A stretch of 38,430 bases of DNA from an uncultured Bacteroidales bacterium (GTDB lineage: Bacteria > Bacteroidota > Bacteroidia > Bacteroidales > Paludibacteraceae). Where the stretch lies: assembly GCA_900316995.1 (NCBI GenBank), contig ONEZ01000019.1, forward strand, positions 1 through 38,430, in the 5' to 3' direction. The notes beneath the pieces are model-generated. The model saw only the letters and a list, made by a program, of their open reading frames with translations. It ran no database searches and was not told where the DNA came from. Position 1 is the first letter of the stretch; each line of letters opens with the position of its first letter. Shown piece by piece: positions 27,165-37,580 of the stretch. Position numbers and translations under genes: made by a program.

Positions 27165-27359
27165 TTATTTGTTCATTTCTCTTCTGCGCTTTTCAGTAAG
27201 AAGACGCGCAACTGTTTTTCTCGCTTCGCGTATCTGACATGGATTGTCAATTGGTGAAATAGCGTGATTCAGTTTCATTTTAGACAGATTTGCTCTCTCT
27301 GTCCCTATTCTCTCAACAAGCTCCTTGTCTGTGAGTTCTCTAACTTCTTGTGTTTTCAT
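27165..27359 (-). CDS. rpmC: 50S ribosomal protein L29
   Basis: L29 is a two-helix protein next to the exit tunnel and the trigger-factor docking area. The 64-aa sequence shows ELTDKELVERIGTERANLSK, followed by QIREARKTVARLLTEKRRRE. It is 12 nt after rplP and 12 nt before rpsQ. Confidence 0.97.
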   Translation of the reverse strand: MKTQEVRELTDKELVERIGTERANLSKMKLNHAISPIDNPCQIREARKTVARLLTEKRRREMNK

Positions 27360-27371
27360 ACTACTTCAGGC

Positions 27372-27806
27372 TTAAGCGTTTTCGTTTTCAAAATCATAAC
27401 TGTTGCTAACCACGAACTTGGTAGTGATAGGCAGTTTCTGAGCGCCAAGGCGGAGAGCCTCTTTTGCTATTTCAAAAGGTACGCCACCTACCTCAAAGAG
27501 CATTCTGCCCGGAGTAACAGGAGCTACGAAACCTTCTGGATTACCTTTACCTTTACCCTGACGTGTGTCAGCTGGTTTTCTTGTGATTGCCTTGTCTGGG
27601 AAAATACGAACCCAAACCTGACCTTGACGTTGCATATAACGTGTGATGGCAACACGGGCAGCCTCTATCTGACGGCCTGTGATCCATTTTGTCTGCAATG
27701 ATTTTATTCCAAATGAACCGAAGGCGAGCTGATTACCACGCTGGGCAATACCCTTTGAAGGGCATTTTTGCTGTCTGCGGAACTTCGTTTTCTTAGGTTG
27801 TAACAT
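27372..27806 (-). CDS. rplP: 50S ribosomal protein L16
   Basis: L16 organises the A-site region of the 50S subunit. The 144-aa sequence starts [15 protein letters not shown] and has [51 protein letters not shown] and the [20 protein letters not shown] helix. It is 30 nt after rpsC. Confidence 0.98.
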   Translation of the reverse strand: MLQPKKTKFRRQQKCPSKGIAQRGNQLAFGSFGIKSLQTKWITGRQIEAARVAITRYMQRQGQVWVRIFPDKAITRKPADTRQGKGKGNPEGFVAPVTPGRMLFEVGGVPFEIAKEALRLGAQKLPITTKFVVSNSYDFENENA

Positions 27807-27836
27807 AATTTTTAGACTAAACAGGATTTGACATTA

Positions 27837-28661
27837 TTATTTTTTCTTCTTTCTGAAGCCACCCTTACCCTCTCTTGCAGGACCGGAAGGACGACCTCCC
27901 TCTCTGTAAGATGCGTATTGTGGCGCCAAATCTTTTTTGCCGTAAATCTCACCACGGCAAATCCATACCTTGATGCCTATGATACCAACCTTGGTCAGAG
28001 CCTCAGCCTGAGCATAGTCAATGTCAGCACGGAATGTGTGAAGTGGGGTACGGCCCTCTTTGTACATCTCTGAGCGAGCCATTTCAGCACCGTTCAAACG
28101 GCCTGAAACCTGCACTTTGATACCCTCCGCACCAGCACGCATTGTAGAGGTAACAGCTGCTTTCACAGCTCTACGGTAAGCCACCTTTCCTTCTACTTGG
28201 CGAGCAATAGAATTGGCGACAACCACTGCGTCTATTTCAGGTTTCTTTATCTCAAAGATGTTAATTTGCACCTCTTTGTCAGTAAATTTCTTCAACTCCT
28301 CTTTCAGGTTCTCAACATCGGCGCCTGCCTTACCAATAATCATACCTGGCTTGGCGGTGCATATTGTAACTGTGATGAGTTTAAGTGTACGCTCAATAAC
28401 GATACGGGAAACACTGGCTTTCTTCTCTCTGATTTTGTTCTTCTCCTTCTCAGAGAGTTTTCTCTTGTCTTGATCAGAATCATCAGACCCTCTGCCAGTA
28501 GTGTCCTTCTCAAGGAAGGCCTCTACATATTTTCTGAGCTTATAGTCCTCAAGTATGGTATCACCATAATTCTTGCTTCTTTTCTTATCGCCTATCCAAT
28601 TGGAATCCCAACCTTTGATTATACCAAGACGATTGCTTATCGGATTTACTTTCTGTCCCAT
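27837..28661 (-). CDS. rpsC: 30S ribosomal protein S3 with a charged insertion
   Basis: S3 forms the mRNA entry site of the 30S head and has helicase activity with S4 and S5. The N-terminal [20 protein letters not shown], the KH domain ([18 protein letters not shown]) and the C-terminal domain ([31 protein letters not shown]) are all standard. Unusually, residues of about 51-81 form an extra charged stretch ([20 protein letters not shown] onward) where relatives have a short LNARLAK-like turn. This makes the protein 274 aa, about 29 residues longer there. The frame is intact, so the insertion is genuine. The ending is basic ([10 protein letters not shown]). It is 6 nt after rplV. Confidence 0.98.
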   Translation of the reverse strand: MGQKVNPISNRLGIIKGWDSNWIGDKKRSKNYGDTILEDYKLRKYVEAFLEKDTTGRGSDDSDQDKRKLSEKEKNKIREKKASVSRIVIERTLKLITVTICTAKPGMIIGKAGADVENLKEELKKFTDKEVQINIFEIKKPEIDAVVVANSIARQVEGKVAYRRAVKAAVTSTMRAGAEGIKVQVSGRLNGAEMARSEMYKEGRTPLHTFRADIDYAQAEALTKVGIIGIKVWICRGEIYGKKDLAPQYASYREGGRPSGPAREGKGGFRKKKK

Positions 28662-28667
28662 ACTTAA

Positions 28668-29075
28668 TTATTTTTTAGTATCGTTATTAACACTGTCAAC
28701 ATAAATGGTAACGTGATTTGAACGCTTGCGGATTCTGTATCCACGGCCTTGTGGGGCTGGACGCAGTCTCTTAAGAGTTCTGCCGCCGTCAACATAGACA
28801 GCGCTTACTATAAGGTTACCGTCTTCAGCTTTTTGGTTTGTCTTCTGCTCCCAGTTGTTAATTGCAGAAAGAAGCAGTTTCTCCATTTTGGAAGAAGCCT
28901 CCTTAGTAGAGAATTTCAACATACCAAGAGCTTTTTGTACTTCAACGCCACGTATCATGTCGGCAACAAGACGCATTTTGCGTGGAGAAGTAGGCACATC
29001 GTTTAGCCTTGCAAAGTAAAGAGCCTTTTTAGCCTCCTTACTGTTATTTGCTGAGTTTCTTTTTCTAACACCCAT
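28668..29075 (-). CDS. rplV: 50S ribosomal protein L22
   Basis: L22 lines the exit tunnel with its beta-hairpin. The 135-aa sequence has [20 protein letters not shown], the [10 protein letters not shown] helix and the hairpin/C-terminal part [32 protein letters not shown]. The tunnel-facing loop appears intact. It is 14 nt after rpsS and 6 nt before rpsC. Confidence 0.98.
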   Translation of the reverse strand: MGVRKRNSANNSKEAKKALYFARLNDVPTSPRKMRLVADMIRGVEVQKALGMLKFSTKEASSKMEKLLLSAINNWEQKTNQKAEDGNLIVSAVYVDGGRTLKRLRPAPQGRGYRIRKRSNHVTIYVDSVNNDTKK

Positions 29076-29089
29076 ATCTCTAATTTTTT

Positions 29090-29356
29090 TTATTTTCTAT
29101 TTCCACTATGGCCTCTGAAAGTACGGGTAGGAGCGAACTCGCCCAACTTGTGACCAACCATATTTTCTGTTACATAAACAGGAATGAACTTGTTTCCGTT
29201 GTGAACGGCGATGGTATGACCTACAAAATCCGGAGAAATCATAGAAGCTCTAGACCATGTCTTAATTACGGATTTCTTATTTGTCTCATTCATAGCGATT
29301 ACTTTCTTCTCAAGCTTAACGCATATAAATGGACCTTTCTTTAATGAACGACTCAT
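29090..29356 (-). CDS. rpsS: 30S ribosomal protein S19
   Basis: S19 lies in the 30S head and contacts S13 and 50S bridges. The 88-aa sequence opens [19 protein letters not shown] and has the conserved [23 protein letters not shown] and [14 protein letters not shown]. It is 25 nt after rplB. Confidence 0.98.
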   Translation of the reverse strand: MSRSLKKGPFICVKLEKKVIAMNETNKKSVIKTWSRASMISPDFVGHTIAVHNGNKFIPVYVTENMVGHKLGEFAPTRTFRGHSGNRK

Positions 29357-29381
29357 AATTCTTCTTAATTAATTCTGGTTA

Positions 29382-30206
29382 TTACTTCTTCTTTCTCTCT
29401 ATAATGTACTTGTTAGAAGCCTTCTTAGGTGTACGGGTCTTGTAGCCCTTAGCAAGCAAGCCTTTGCGTGATCTTGGGTGACCACCGGAAGCTCTACCTT
29501 CACCACCACCCATTGGGTGATCTACTGGGTTCATAACAACACCACGGTTGTGAGGACGACGTCCTAACCAGCGAGAGCGGCCAGCCTTACCAGACTTCTC
29601 AAGAGCGTGGTCTGAGTTGCCTACTACACCAACGGTGGCTTTGCAGGCGCAAAGAATCATACGCATCTCTCCAGAAGGCAGCTTGATGATGGCATACTTG
29701 CCCTCACGTGAAGCCAACTGAGCAAAAGTACCGGCAGAACGCACAAGTGCGGCGCCCTGACCTGGACGAAGCTCGATGTTGTGAATCACAGTACCAAGTG
29801 GGATATTCTGCAATGGCAGTGTGTTACCTACTTCAGGTGCAGCGTTTTCTCCTGAAAGAAGCACCTGTCCTACCTTCAAACCGTTAGGAGCAAGGATGTA
29901 GCGTTTTTCACCATCAGCATAGAAAAGAAGAGCAATGCGAGCTGAGCGGTTTGGATCATACTCTATTGTCTTAACTGTTGCTGGAACTCCATCCTTTTCA
30001 CGTTTGAAGTCAATTACTCTATACTTTCTCTTGTGTCCGCCACCAATGTAGCGCATGGTCATCTTACCGGTATTATTACGACCTCCGGTCTTGGCACGAC
30101 CACCTACAAGAGACTTTTCTGGAACAGACTCGGTAATTGTTTCGAATGTTCCAATAATCTTGTGTCTCTGCCCCGGTGTTGTGGGGTTAAATTTACGTAC
30201 AGCCAT
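29382..30206 (-). CDS. rplB: 50S ribosomal protein L2
   Basis: L2 is essential for subunit association and peptidyl-transferase centre assembly. The 274-aa sequence has [22 protein letters not shown], the SH3-like core and the conserved C-terminal loop [21 protein letters not shown] with the functionally important His. It is 9 nt after rplW. Confidence 0.99.
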   Translation of the reverse strand: MAVRKFNPTTPGQRHKIIGTFETITESVPEKSLVGGRAKTGGRNNTGKMTMRYIGGGHKRKYRVIDFKREKDGVPATVKTIEYDPNRSARIALLFYADGEKRYILAPNGLKVGQVLLSGENAAPEVGNTLPLQNIPLGTVIHNIELRPGQGAALVRSAGTFAQLASREGKYAIIKLPSGEMRMILCACKATVGVVGNSDHALEKSGKAGRSRWLGRRPHNRGVVMNPVDHPMGGGEGRASGGHPRSRKGLLAKGYKTRTPKKASNKYIIERKKK

Positions 30207-30215
30207 CTTTATTTA

Positions 30216-30506
30216 TTAAATGTTGCTATAAAAATCTATTGTATCTCCCTCTTTAAGCGCTACAACAGCCTTCTTATAATCAGATGTGCTACCTGTTATA
30301 ATACCAGCCTTGGTGTAACGGCTCTTTACTTTACCTTTAACAATTGCTGTATTGACATCAACAACCGTTACATTGTATGTCTTCTCAACAGCAGCCTTAA
30401 TCTGCTCTTTTGTGGCATCTTTAACCACCTTGAAAGCATACTTACCCTGCTTTTCGGTAAGACCTGTAGCTTTTTCAGTTACGATAGGTTTGATTATGAT
30501 TCCCAT
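30216..30506 (-). CDS. rplW: 50S ribosomal protein L23
   Basis: L23 is the docking site for trigger factor and SRP at the tunnel exit. The 96-aa sequence has IKPIVTEKATGLTEKQGKYAFKV, then ATKEQIKAAVEKTYNVTVVDVNT, the usual RRM-like fold. It is 12 nt after rplD and 9 nt before rplB. Confidence 0.97.
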   Translation of the reverse strand: MGIIIKPIVTEKATGLTEKQGKYAFKVVKDATKEQIKAAVEKTYNVTVVDVNTAIVKGKVKSRYTKAGIITGSTSDYKKAVVALKEGDTIDFYSNI

Positions 30507-30518
30507 TTTTTGTCCTCC

Positions 30519-31148
30519 TTATGCGTTAAATGTTGCTGTCAAGCCTTCAAGAGCCTTCTCTGTGATGATAAGGCATTTAGCATCAAGAATCTTGTAGGTA
30601 TTGAGTTCTGTTGAAACAGTAACATCAGCATTCTCAAGATTACGGGCGGAAAGAATGACATTCTTGTTTGGCTCTGGCATTACAAGCAGAGTCTTCTTGT
30701 CACCTGCCTTGAAAGAGTCAAGCATAGCCTTGTAGCTCTTTGTCTTAGGAGCATCAAAAGAGAAGTCCTCAAGAACTACTAATGCGTTATCCTTAACCTT
30801 GTATGCCAAAGCTGACTTGCGGGCAAGCTGTTTAAGTTTCTTATTAAGTTTGAAGCTGTAGTCACGTGGAGTTGGACCGAATACGCGTCCACCACCTACA
30901 CGAACTGGAGAGTTGATGTCACCTGGACGTGCGCCACCGCCTCCTTTTTGACGACCCAGCTTACGGGTACTACCGGAAACCTCACTTCTCTCTTTTGATT
31001 TTGCTGTTCCCTGGCGTTTGTTGGCCATATACTGCTTTACATCTAAGTAAATAGCGTGGTCATTTGGCTCAATACCGAAGATAGACTCATCTAATGTAAT
31101 CTTTCTTCCGGTCTCTTTTCCTTGTATGTTATATATGCTAAGTTCCAT
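30519..31148 (-). CDS. rplD: 50S ribosomal protein L4
   Basis: L4 helps shape the exit tunnel and in gamma-proteobacteria also represses the S10 operon. The 209-aa sequence shows the tunnel loop [22 protein letters not shown] plus [26 protein letters not shown]. Its start overlaps the rplC stop by 1 nt, indicating coupling. L4-type autoregulation of the S10 genes in this phylum is not established. Confidence 0.98.
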   Translation of the reverse strand: MELSIYNIQGKETGRKITLDESIFGIEPNDHAIYLDVKQYMANKRQGTAKSKERSEVSGSTRKLGRQKGGGGARPGDINSPVRVGGGRVFGPTPRDYSFKLNKKLKQLARKSALAYKVKDNALVVLEDFSFDAPKTKSYKAMLDSFKAGDKKTLLVMPEPNKNVILSARNLENADVTVSTELNTYKILDAKCLIITEKALEGLTATFNA

Positions 31149-31765
31149 TACTCATTAACAATTACGATTGAACCTTTAGCCCCGGGAACAGAACCCTTGA
31201 TAAGAATAAGGTTATTCTCCGGAATAATTTTTAAGATCTCTAAGTTTTGAACCGTTACTCTCTCGTCGCCCATCTGGCCACCCATACGCATTCCTTTGAA
31301 TACTTTTGCTGGGTAAGAGCAGGCGCCTATAGAACCCGGCTTACGCTGACGGTTATGCTGACCGTGTGTTATCTGACCCACACCACCAAAACCGTGACGC
31401 TTTACAACACCTTGGTAACCTTTACCTTTTGATGTACCTATAACGTCAACCCATGTGATATCAGAGAACATATCTACAGTAATAACATCACCCGCCTTGA
31501 CTGATGAGTCAAAGCCTTTGAACTCAACCAAGTGGTACTTTGGTGTAACTCCTGCCTTTTTGAAGAGACCTGCCTCCGGTTTTGTGACATTCTTCTCTTT
31601 CTTGTCTTCAAAACCAAGCTGAACAGCCTCATAGCCGTCTTTTTCAGCGGTCTTTACCTGAGTGACAACACAAGGACCAGCTTCGATAACAGTGCATGGA
31701 ACATTTTTTCCATCAGCACTGAAAACGGAAGTCATTCCGATTTTTTTTCCAATTAATCCTGGCAT
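31148..31765 (-). CDS. rplC: 50S ribosomal protein L3
   Basis: L3 is an assembly initiator whose loop approaches the peptidyl-transferase centre. The 205-aa sequence starts [20 protein letters not shown] and has the conserved [29 protein letters not shown] with the modifiable Gln. It is 30 nt after rpsJ and overlaps rplD by 1 nt. Confidence 0.98.
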   Translation of the reverse strand: MPGLIGKKIGMTSVFSADGKNVPCTVIEAGPCVVTQVKTAEKDGYEAVQLGFEDKKEKNVTKPEAGLFKKAGVTPKYHLVEFKGFDSSVKAGDVITVDMFSDITWVDVIGTSKGKGYQGVVKRHGFGGVGQITHGQHNRQRKPGSIGACSYPAKVFKGMRMGGQMGDERVTVQNLEILKIIPENNLILIKGSVPGAKGSIVIVNE

Positions 31766-31795
31766 TTCTTAGTGTATTATTAAATTGTTAAAATA

Positions 31796-32101
31796 TTATA
31801 CTTTAATCTCAACGCCTACTCCACTTGGCAACTCAAGCTTCATCAGAGCCTCAACAGTCTTTGCTGTAGAGCTATAGATGTCAATAAGACGCTTGTAAGA
31901 GTAGAGCTGGAACTGCTCACGTGACTTTTTGTTCACGAATGTTGAACGGTTTACTGTAAAGATACGCTTGTGTGTAGGTAGTGGAATAGGACCGCTTACT
32001 ACAGCACCGGTAGCCTTAACTGTCTTTACAATCTTCTCTGCTGACTTGTCAACAAGATTGTAATCATAAGATTTAAGTTTGATTCTGATTTTCTGACTCA
32101 T
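31796..32101 (-). CDS. rpsJ: 30S ribosomal protein S10
   Basis: S10 belongs to the 30S head and is the NusE subunit of antitermination complexes. The 101-aa sequence begins [24 protein letters not shown] and contains [28 protein letters not shown]. It is the first gene of the S10 set, 58 nt after fusA, with a perfect 11-bp hairpin 18 nt before its ATG. Confidence 0.99.
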   Translation of the reverse strand: MSQKIRIKLKSYDYNLVDKSAEKIVKTVKATGAVVSGPIPLPTHKRIFTVNRSTFVNKKSREQFQLYSYKRLIDIYSSTAKTVEALMKLELPSGVGVEIKV

Positions 32102-32119
32102 TTTATTAAAATATTAGAA

Positions 32120-32153
32120 GATGCGGCTTAAGAATCATTTGCTAAGCCGCATC
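32120..32153 (-). terminator. Perfect 11-bp hairpin between fusA and rpsJ
   Basis: GATGCGGCTTA (32120-32130) and TAAGCCGCATC (32143-32153) pair perfectly across a 12-nt loop. On the transcribed minus strand the stem is followed by TTCTAATATTTTAAT, an imperfect U-rich tract. It could be a leaky terminator or attenuator separating the str genes from the S10 genes, or an mRNA processing site. It lies within the rpsJ leader. Confidence 0.6.
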
Positions 32154-32159
32154 AAAGTT

Positions 32160-34277
32160 TTACAATAGATCCACACGTCCTTTAGCCTCTTCAAGAACAC
32201 TCTTGGCTATAGAGGTTGAAACCTCTGCATAGTGAGAGAACTCCATTGAAGATGTTGCACGACCTGATGTGATAGTACGGAGTGATGTAACATAACCGAA
32301 CATCTCTGCAAGAGGCACTTTAGCCTTTACAATACGAGCACCTGTACGGCTTGTCTCCATACCCTCAACCTGACCACGACGTTTGTTAAGGTCACCGATA
32401 ACATCACCCATGTTCTCCTCTGGAGTTACAACCTCAATCTTCATGATTGGCTCAAGAAGAACAGGTTTAGCCTTGGCACATGCGTTCTTAAATGCTATCT
32501 GTGCGCAAATTTCAAATGAAATCTGGTCAGAGTCAACTGGGTGGTAAGAACCATCAACAACCACAACTTTAAGTTTGTCAACAGGATAGCCTGCAAGAAC
32601 ACCGTTGCGCATTGCTGTCTGGAAACCTTTCTGAATAGCAGGGATAAACTCCTTAGGAATGTTACCGCCCTTAACCTCATCAATAAACTGAAGATCACCC
32701 TCAAAGCCCTCATCTACAGGACCAACTTTAAGTATCATATCAGCGAACTTACCACGACCGCCGGATTGTTTCTTGTAAACCTCTCGTATATCTACAGTTT
32801 TGGTTATTGCCTCCTTATATGATACTTGCGGACGACCTTGGTTACACTCTACCTTGAACTCACGACGCAGACGGTCAATAATAATCTCAAGGTGAAGCTC
32901 ACCCATACCGCTGATGATTGTCTGGCCAGACTGCTCATCTGTTCTTACTGTGAAGGTTGGGTCCTCCTCAGCAAGCTTTGCAAGACCGTTGCTAAGCTTG
33001 TCAAGATCCTTCTGGGTCTTAGGCTCTACAGCGATACCGATAACTGGATCTGGGAAGTCAATTGACTCAAGTGTCATCTGATTGTTCTCATCGCAAAGAG
33101 TGTCACCAGTACGGATATCCTTGAAACCTACACCTGCGCCTATATCACCGGCTGAGATGCACTCCACAGGATTCTGCTTGTTTGAGTGCATTTGGAATAT
33201 ACGAGAAATACGCTCCTTCTTGCCTGAACGAGTGTTGAATACGTAAGAACCAGCGTCAATCTTACCTGAATATACACGGAAGAAGCAGAGACGACCTACG
33301 TATGGGTCTGTTGCAATCTTGAACGCAAGAGCGCAAAGAGGCTCATCGGCAGAAGGCTTACGTGTAATCTTAACCTCCTCATCACGAACATCGTGACCTA
33401 CAATCTCCTCAGTGTCAAGTGGTGAAGGCAGATATGCGCAAACGGCGTCAAGCATTGTCTGAACGCCTTTGTTCTTAAATGAAGAACCGCATATCATAGG
33501 ATATATCTTCATTGCAAGAGTACCCTTGCGGATAGCTCTCTTAATCTCCTCTTCTGTGATGGTTGAAGGGTCATCAAAATACTTCTCCATAAGCTCGTCA
33601 TCAAACTCTGCTATGGCGTCAAGCATCTTTGTGCGCCACTCCTCAGCCTCAGCCTTAAGATCATCTGGAATTTCATCAACCTCATACTCAGCTCCCATGG
33701 TCTCATCGTGCCATAGAATAGCTTTCATTTTAACGAGGTCAACCACACCTTTGAAGTTCTCCTCTGCGCCGATAGGAATCTGGATAGCACAAGGGTTAGC
33801 TCCAAGAACCTCTTTTACCTGACGTACAACATCAAAGAAGTCCGCACCTGAACGGTCCATCTTGTTTACGTAACCTATACGTGGAACGTTGTACTTGTCT
33901 GCCTGACGCCATACGGTCTCAGACTGAGGCTCAACACCACCTACTGCGCAGAATGCTGCAACAGCACCGTCAAGAATACGGAGTGAACGCTCAACCTCTA
34001 CGGTGAAATCCACGTGTCCCGGGGTGTCAATAAGGTTTATTTTGTACTTGTCATTGTTGTAGTTCCAGAATGTGGTTGTAGCAGCAGATGTGATAGTAAT
34101 ACCACGCTCCTGCTCCTGCTCCATCCAGTCCATAGTGGCGGCACCGTCATGTACCTCACCTATCTTGTGTGTAAGACCTGTGTAGAACAGAATACGCTCT
34201 GATGTAGTGGTCTTACCGGCATCAATGTGAGCCATGATACCGATGTTTCTGGTATATGTTAAATCTCCTTTAGCCAT
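32160..34277 (-). CDS. fusA: Elongation factor G
   Basis: EF-G drives translocation and, with RRF, ribosome recycling. The 705-aa protein has G1 AHIDAGKT (16-23), the switch I/II region with [17 protein letters not shown], and G4 [10 protein letters not shown]. Domain II follows, then domain IV with [14 protein letters not shown] and the C-terminal [14 protein letters not shown]. It is a conventional full-length EF-G. It is 16 nt after rpsG. tuf, which often follows, is absent here. Confidence 0.99.
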   Translation of the reverse strand: MAKGDLTYTRNIGIMAHIDAGKTTTSERILFYTGLTHKIGEVHDGAATMDWMEQEQERGITITSAATTTFWNYNNDKYKINLIDTPGHVDFTVEVERSLRILDGAVAAFCAVGGVEPQSETVWRQADKYNVPRIGYVNKMDRSGADFFDVVRQVKEVLGANPCAIQIPIGAEENFKGVVDLVKMKAILWHDETMGAEYEVDEIPDDLKAEAEEWRTKMLDAIAEFDDELMEKYFDDPSTITEEEIKRAIRKGTLAMKIYPMICGSSFKNKGVQTMLDAVCAYLPSPLDTEEIVGHDVRDEEVKITRKPSADEPLCALAFKIATDPYVGRLCFFRVYSGKIDAGSYVFNTRSGKKERISRIFQMHSNKQNPVECISAGDIGAGVGFKDIRTGDTLCDENNQMTLESIDFPDPVIGIAVEPKTQKDLDKLSNGLAKLAEEDPTFTVRTDEQSGQTIISGMGELHLEIIIDRLRREFKVECNQGRPQVSYKEAITKTVDIREVYKKQSGGRGKFADMILKVGPVDEGFEGDLQFIDEVKGGNIPKEFIPAIQKGFQTAMRNGVLAGYPVDKLKVVVVDGSYHPVDSDQISFEICAQIAFKNACAKAKPVLLEPIMKIEVVTPEENMGDVIGDLNKRRGQVEGMETSRTGARIVKAKVPLAEMFGYVTSLRTITSGRATSSMEFSHYAEVSTSIAKSVLEEAKGRVDLL

Positions 34278-34293
34278 TGTCTTTTCTTCTTAA

Positions 34294-34770
34294 TTAAAAT
34301 CTGAAATGTGCAAATGCACGGTTAGCCTCAGCCATACGGTGCATATCCTCTTTACGTTTGAACGCTGCACCCTGCATGTTGAATGCGTCAACTATCTCGG
34401 CAGCCAACTTGTCAGCCATTGTCTTGCCACCTCTCTTGCGAGAGAACAAGATCATATTTTTCATTGAAATAGACTCTTTTCTTTCCGGACGGATCTCTGT
34501 AGGAACCTGGAATGTGGCACCACCTATACGGCGTGACTTTACCTCAACTTGCGGAGTGATATTCTCGAGGGCTTTTTTCCAGATTTCAAGTGCGCTCTTA
34601 TCTTCATTAGGCATCTTAGTCTTTACATTGTTAAGAGCATCGTAGAAAATAGTGAATGCTGTTGACTTTTTACCGTCATACATTAGATGGTTTACAAACT
34701 TTGTAACCATAACCTCGCCGAAAACAGGATCTGGAAGTACGATCCTTTTCTTTGGTTTCGCTTTTCTCAT
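34294..34770 (-). CDS. rpsG: 30S ribosomal protein S7
   Basis: S7 is the primary binder of the 16S 3' major domain and the regulator of the str operon in E. coli. The 158-aa sequence shows [68 protein letters not shown] and the C-terminal [14 protein letters not shown]. It follows a 130-nt spacer after rpsL with a hairpin, the place where E. coli S7 acts. Confidence 0.98.
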   Translation of the reverse strand: MRKAKPKKRIVLPDPVFGEVMVTKFVNHLMYDGKKSTAFTIFYDALNNVKTKMPNEDKSALEIWKKALENITPQVEVKSRRIGGATFQVPTEIRPERKESISMKNMILFSRKRGGKTMADKLAAEIVDAFNMQGAAFKRKEDMHRMAEANRAFAHFRF

Positions 34771-34821
34771 CTTAGTAATAAATTTTCCGTTTTGAGTTTG
34801 GTTGTCATATTGTCTTCAAAA

Positions 34822-34835
34822 GGTTCCTCTGAACC
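34822..34835 (-). promoter_or_regulatory. Hairpin in the rpsL-rpsG spacer, possible S7 control site
   Basis: In the 130-nt spacer, GGTTC and GAACC (34822-34826 and 34831-34835) form a perfect 5-bp stem with a tetraloop, followed on the minus strand by TTTT. In E. coli S7 represses translation by binding the rpsL-rpsG spacer. Analogy of position and length suggests a similar site; I could not match the 16S S7-binding motif by eye. Confidence 0.35.
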
Positions 34836-34900
34836 AATTTACTCAACCTGATATGTTCCAAGAAACAAAACAGTATTAAAAACTGCTGTTTGTTAGTCTC

Positions 34901-35290
<390 letters not shown>

Positions 35291-35354
35291 TGTTGTTGTT
35301 TATTGTAATTTATTGATATTTCTATTCTTACACCCAAGCATACTTTTGGGGTTG

Positions 35355-35384
35355 CAAAGGTACGTAAAGTTTTCTAACTGCCAA
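35355..35384 (-). promoter_or_regulatory. Bacteroidota-type promoter for the ribosomal supercluster
   Basis: On the minus strand TTG (35384-35382), 19 nt, then TACCTTTG (35362-35355). Initiation near 35348 gives a leader of about 58 nt before rpsL, A/T-rich without obvious structure. It is the only clear promoter for the 31 ribosomal and associated genes down to rplQ. Confidence 0.82.
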
Positions 35385-35420
35385 AACTTTTTTAAGATTT
35401 TTTGCCAATCAAACTAAAAT

Positions 35421-35451
35421 TTGCAAAAACAGACCTTTTTTCGTATATTTG
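35421..35451 (+). promoter_or_regulatory. Bacteroidota-type promoter for the 7TM-HD gene
   Basis: TTG (35421-35423), 20 nt, then TATATTTG (35444-35451). Initiation near 35458 leaves about 20 nt to the ATG at 35478. It is divergent from the rpsL promoter, with 36 nt between their -33 boxes. Confidence 0.8.
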
Positions 35452-35477
35452 CAAACTATACGTAAACTTGACAAGTC

Positions 35478-37580
35478 ATGGCAAAAAAACTGAAACGAAC
35501 CGATATTCTCATCAGGGTGGGCTTCTTTATAGTGGCGGCGGGCGTTCTGCTGCTCCTATGCCCAAGAGGAGCTAAATACCAGTACCAGTTTGAGCTGGGC
35601 AAACCCTGGCAGTACGACCTGCTTACAGCCGATTTTGACTTTCCGATATATAAAGACAAGGATGAGTTCCGCAAAGAGAGGGAGAATGTGCTTAACAACA
35701 AGGTGCTCTATTTCCAATACAACGCCAACACAGGCACTAACGTGGCAAACAGCTTAACATCTGAGATAAAAAAGATGGTGAAAGAGGCGAATGCGGCATC
35801 GGTGAGGACAAACGAGACCATCCACTTCATAGAGAAACATGAACAATATATAGCCTACCTGCAAAAGGAGCTTAAAGCCATATACAAGGCAGGCCTCATG
35901 GCCGATGCAGACTTTAATGCGGTGAAAGACAACGCCAGTGACCATATTGTGATTATAGACAGCAACAATATGGGTAAGTCAATGAGCAAAGACAACCTCT
36001 ACTCCATATCCAGAGCCAGAAATGTTATTGAGACAAACCTGCCGGAGAATCTTCATAAATCATGGCTTGACGAGATTCATCTTAACAAATTCCTGCTCGC
36101 AAATATTTCATACGATGAGGACATGACAGACAAAGTGCTGGCAGAGGAATATAGGAAGGTTTCAGCCACACAGGGCATGGTGCAGCGGGGTGAGAGAATC
36201 ATAGACAAGGGTGAGATTGTGACCGAGCAGAAGCTAAAGATACTCAACTCCCTGAAGCAGGAGACTTTTGACAGGAACCTATCTTCACAACAGCAGTATT
36301 ACAGCACAATGTTCGGCCATTTGATGCTGATAAGCTTTGTTTTAGCCTTCTTTTTCCTATATACATTTGTGTTCAGAAGAGACTACTTCATGAGCATACG
36401 CTATTTTACCATGACTCTTATGCTCATAACGGTGTATTTTGCCGCCACGTCGCTTATAGTACGATACACAGACCCAGACTTGGTATATGTGGTGCCATAC
36501 GCACTTGTACCTATGATAATCAGCACATTTTATGACACACGCACAGCATTCTTCACGCATATAATAGTAGTACTTCTCACACTTATTGTGGTGGCTGTGC
36601 CGTTAGAGTTTGTACTGCTCCAAATACCTGCCGGCATGATTACAATATTCATATCAAAGGATTTGGAGAACCGCTCTCAGCTTATAAAATGCGCCTTGGC
36701 CATATTTGCAATTTACTGCCTAATCTACCTATCGTACGGTCTGATGCTTGACGGCGATGTGGTGGTGGTTGACAAATGGATGTTCCTGTGGTTTGGCATC
36801 AACGGAATGTTCCTTCTATTTGCATATCCATTCATATATCTTATAGAAAAGCTATTAGGCTTCACTTCAAATGTGACATTGCTGGAGCTTTCAAACACAA
36901 ACAACACAGTGCTAAGAAAGCTGTCAGAAGAGGCGCCAGGCACATTCCAGCATGTGCTTCAAGTTTCAAATCTTTCAGCCGACATTGCCGCTGCGCTTGG
37001 AGCCAACGCCCTACTTGCACGTACAGGAGCCTTATACCATGACATAGGCAAGATGAAAAACCCTGCATTCTTTACTGAGAATCAGCACAAGGGCATCAAC
37101 CCACACTCACAACTGAGACCTGAGCAGAGTGCGCACGTTATAATTGACCATGTTAAGAACGGTGTGGACATTGCCCGCCAGAACACACTGCCACAATGTG
37201 TTATAGACATAATCAAGACGCATCACGGCAAGAGCAAGACCCGCTACTTCTATAACACATGGATAAACAACAACCCTGGCAAGGCTGTGGATGACGCCCG
37301 CTTCACGTATGACGGGCCTAACCCTATGACAGTGGAACAGGGCATTATAATGATATGTGACGCTATAGAGGCGGCATCGAGGAGTTTGCCTGAATACACC
37401 GATGAAACCATTAACAATCTGGTGGAGAACATTGTGGGCGGCATAGTAGATAACCACTACCTTGATGACACTCCTATAAAAATGAACCAGATTAGAGAGA
37501 TTAAAGACATACTTAAAGACAAGCTTAAAAACATATATCACACAAGAATAGCATACCCTGAACTTAAAAACCCACAGTAA
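35478..37580 (+). CDS. 7TM-HD membrane phosphohydrolase (PgpH-like)
   Basis: A membrane segment at about residues 12-29 is followed by an extracytoplasmic 7TMR-HDED-like domain (about 35-270) and seven predicted membrane spans (about 280-460). The C-terminal HD domain (about 485-690) has APGTFQHVLQVSNLSADIA (His492), LYHDIGKMKNPAFF (His521, Asp522) and IIKTHHGKSKTRYFY. In Firmicutes PgpH this architecture hydrolyses cyclic di-AMP. Whether this species makes that nucleotide cannot be judged here, so substrate is inferred. The length of 700 aa is typical. It has its own promoter and overlaps the next gene by 1 nt (TAATG). Confidence 0.93.
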   Translation: MAKKLKRTDILIRVGFFIVAAGVLLLLCPRGAKYQYQFELGKPWQYDLLTADFDFPIYKDKDEFRKERENVLNNKVLYFQYNANTGTNVANSLTSEIKKMVKEANAASVRTNETIHFIEKHEQYIAYLQKELKAIYKAGLMADADFNAVKDNASDHIVIIDSNNMGKSMSKDNLYSISRARNVIETNLPENLHKSWLDEIHLNKFLLANISYDEDMTDKVLAEEYRKVSATQGMVQRGERIIDKGEIVTEQKLKILNSLKQETFDRNLSSQQQYYSTMFGHLMLISFVLAFFFLYTFVFRRDYFMSIRYFTMTLMLITVYFAATSLIVRYTDPDLVYVVPYALVPMIISTFYDTRTAFFTHIIVVLLTLIVVAVPLEFVLLQIPAGMITIFISKDLENRSQLIKCALAIFAIYCLIYLSYGLMLDGDVVVVDKWMFLWFGINGMFLLFAYPFIYLIEKLLGFTSNVTLLELSNTNNTVLRKLSEEAPGTFQHVLQVSNLSADIAAALGANALLARTGALYHDIGKMKNPAFFTENQHKGINPHSQLRPEQSAHVIIDHVKNGVDIARQNTLPQCVIDIIKTHHGKSKTRYFYNTWINNNPGKAVDDARFTYDGPNPMTVEQGIIMICDAIEAASRSLPEYTDETINNLVENIVGGIVDNHYLDDTPIKMNQIREIKDILKDKLKNIYHTRIAYPELKNPQ

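Noticed and set aside
32153-32175. AAACTTTG as a -7 box for rpsJ
   Set aside because: The first position does not match TAnnTTTG and no TTG lies about 20 nt upstream. It also overlaps the hairpin arm.
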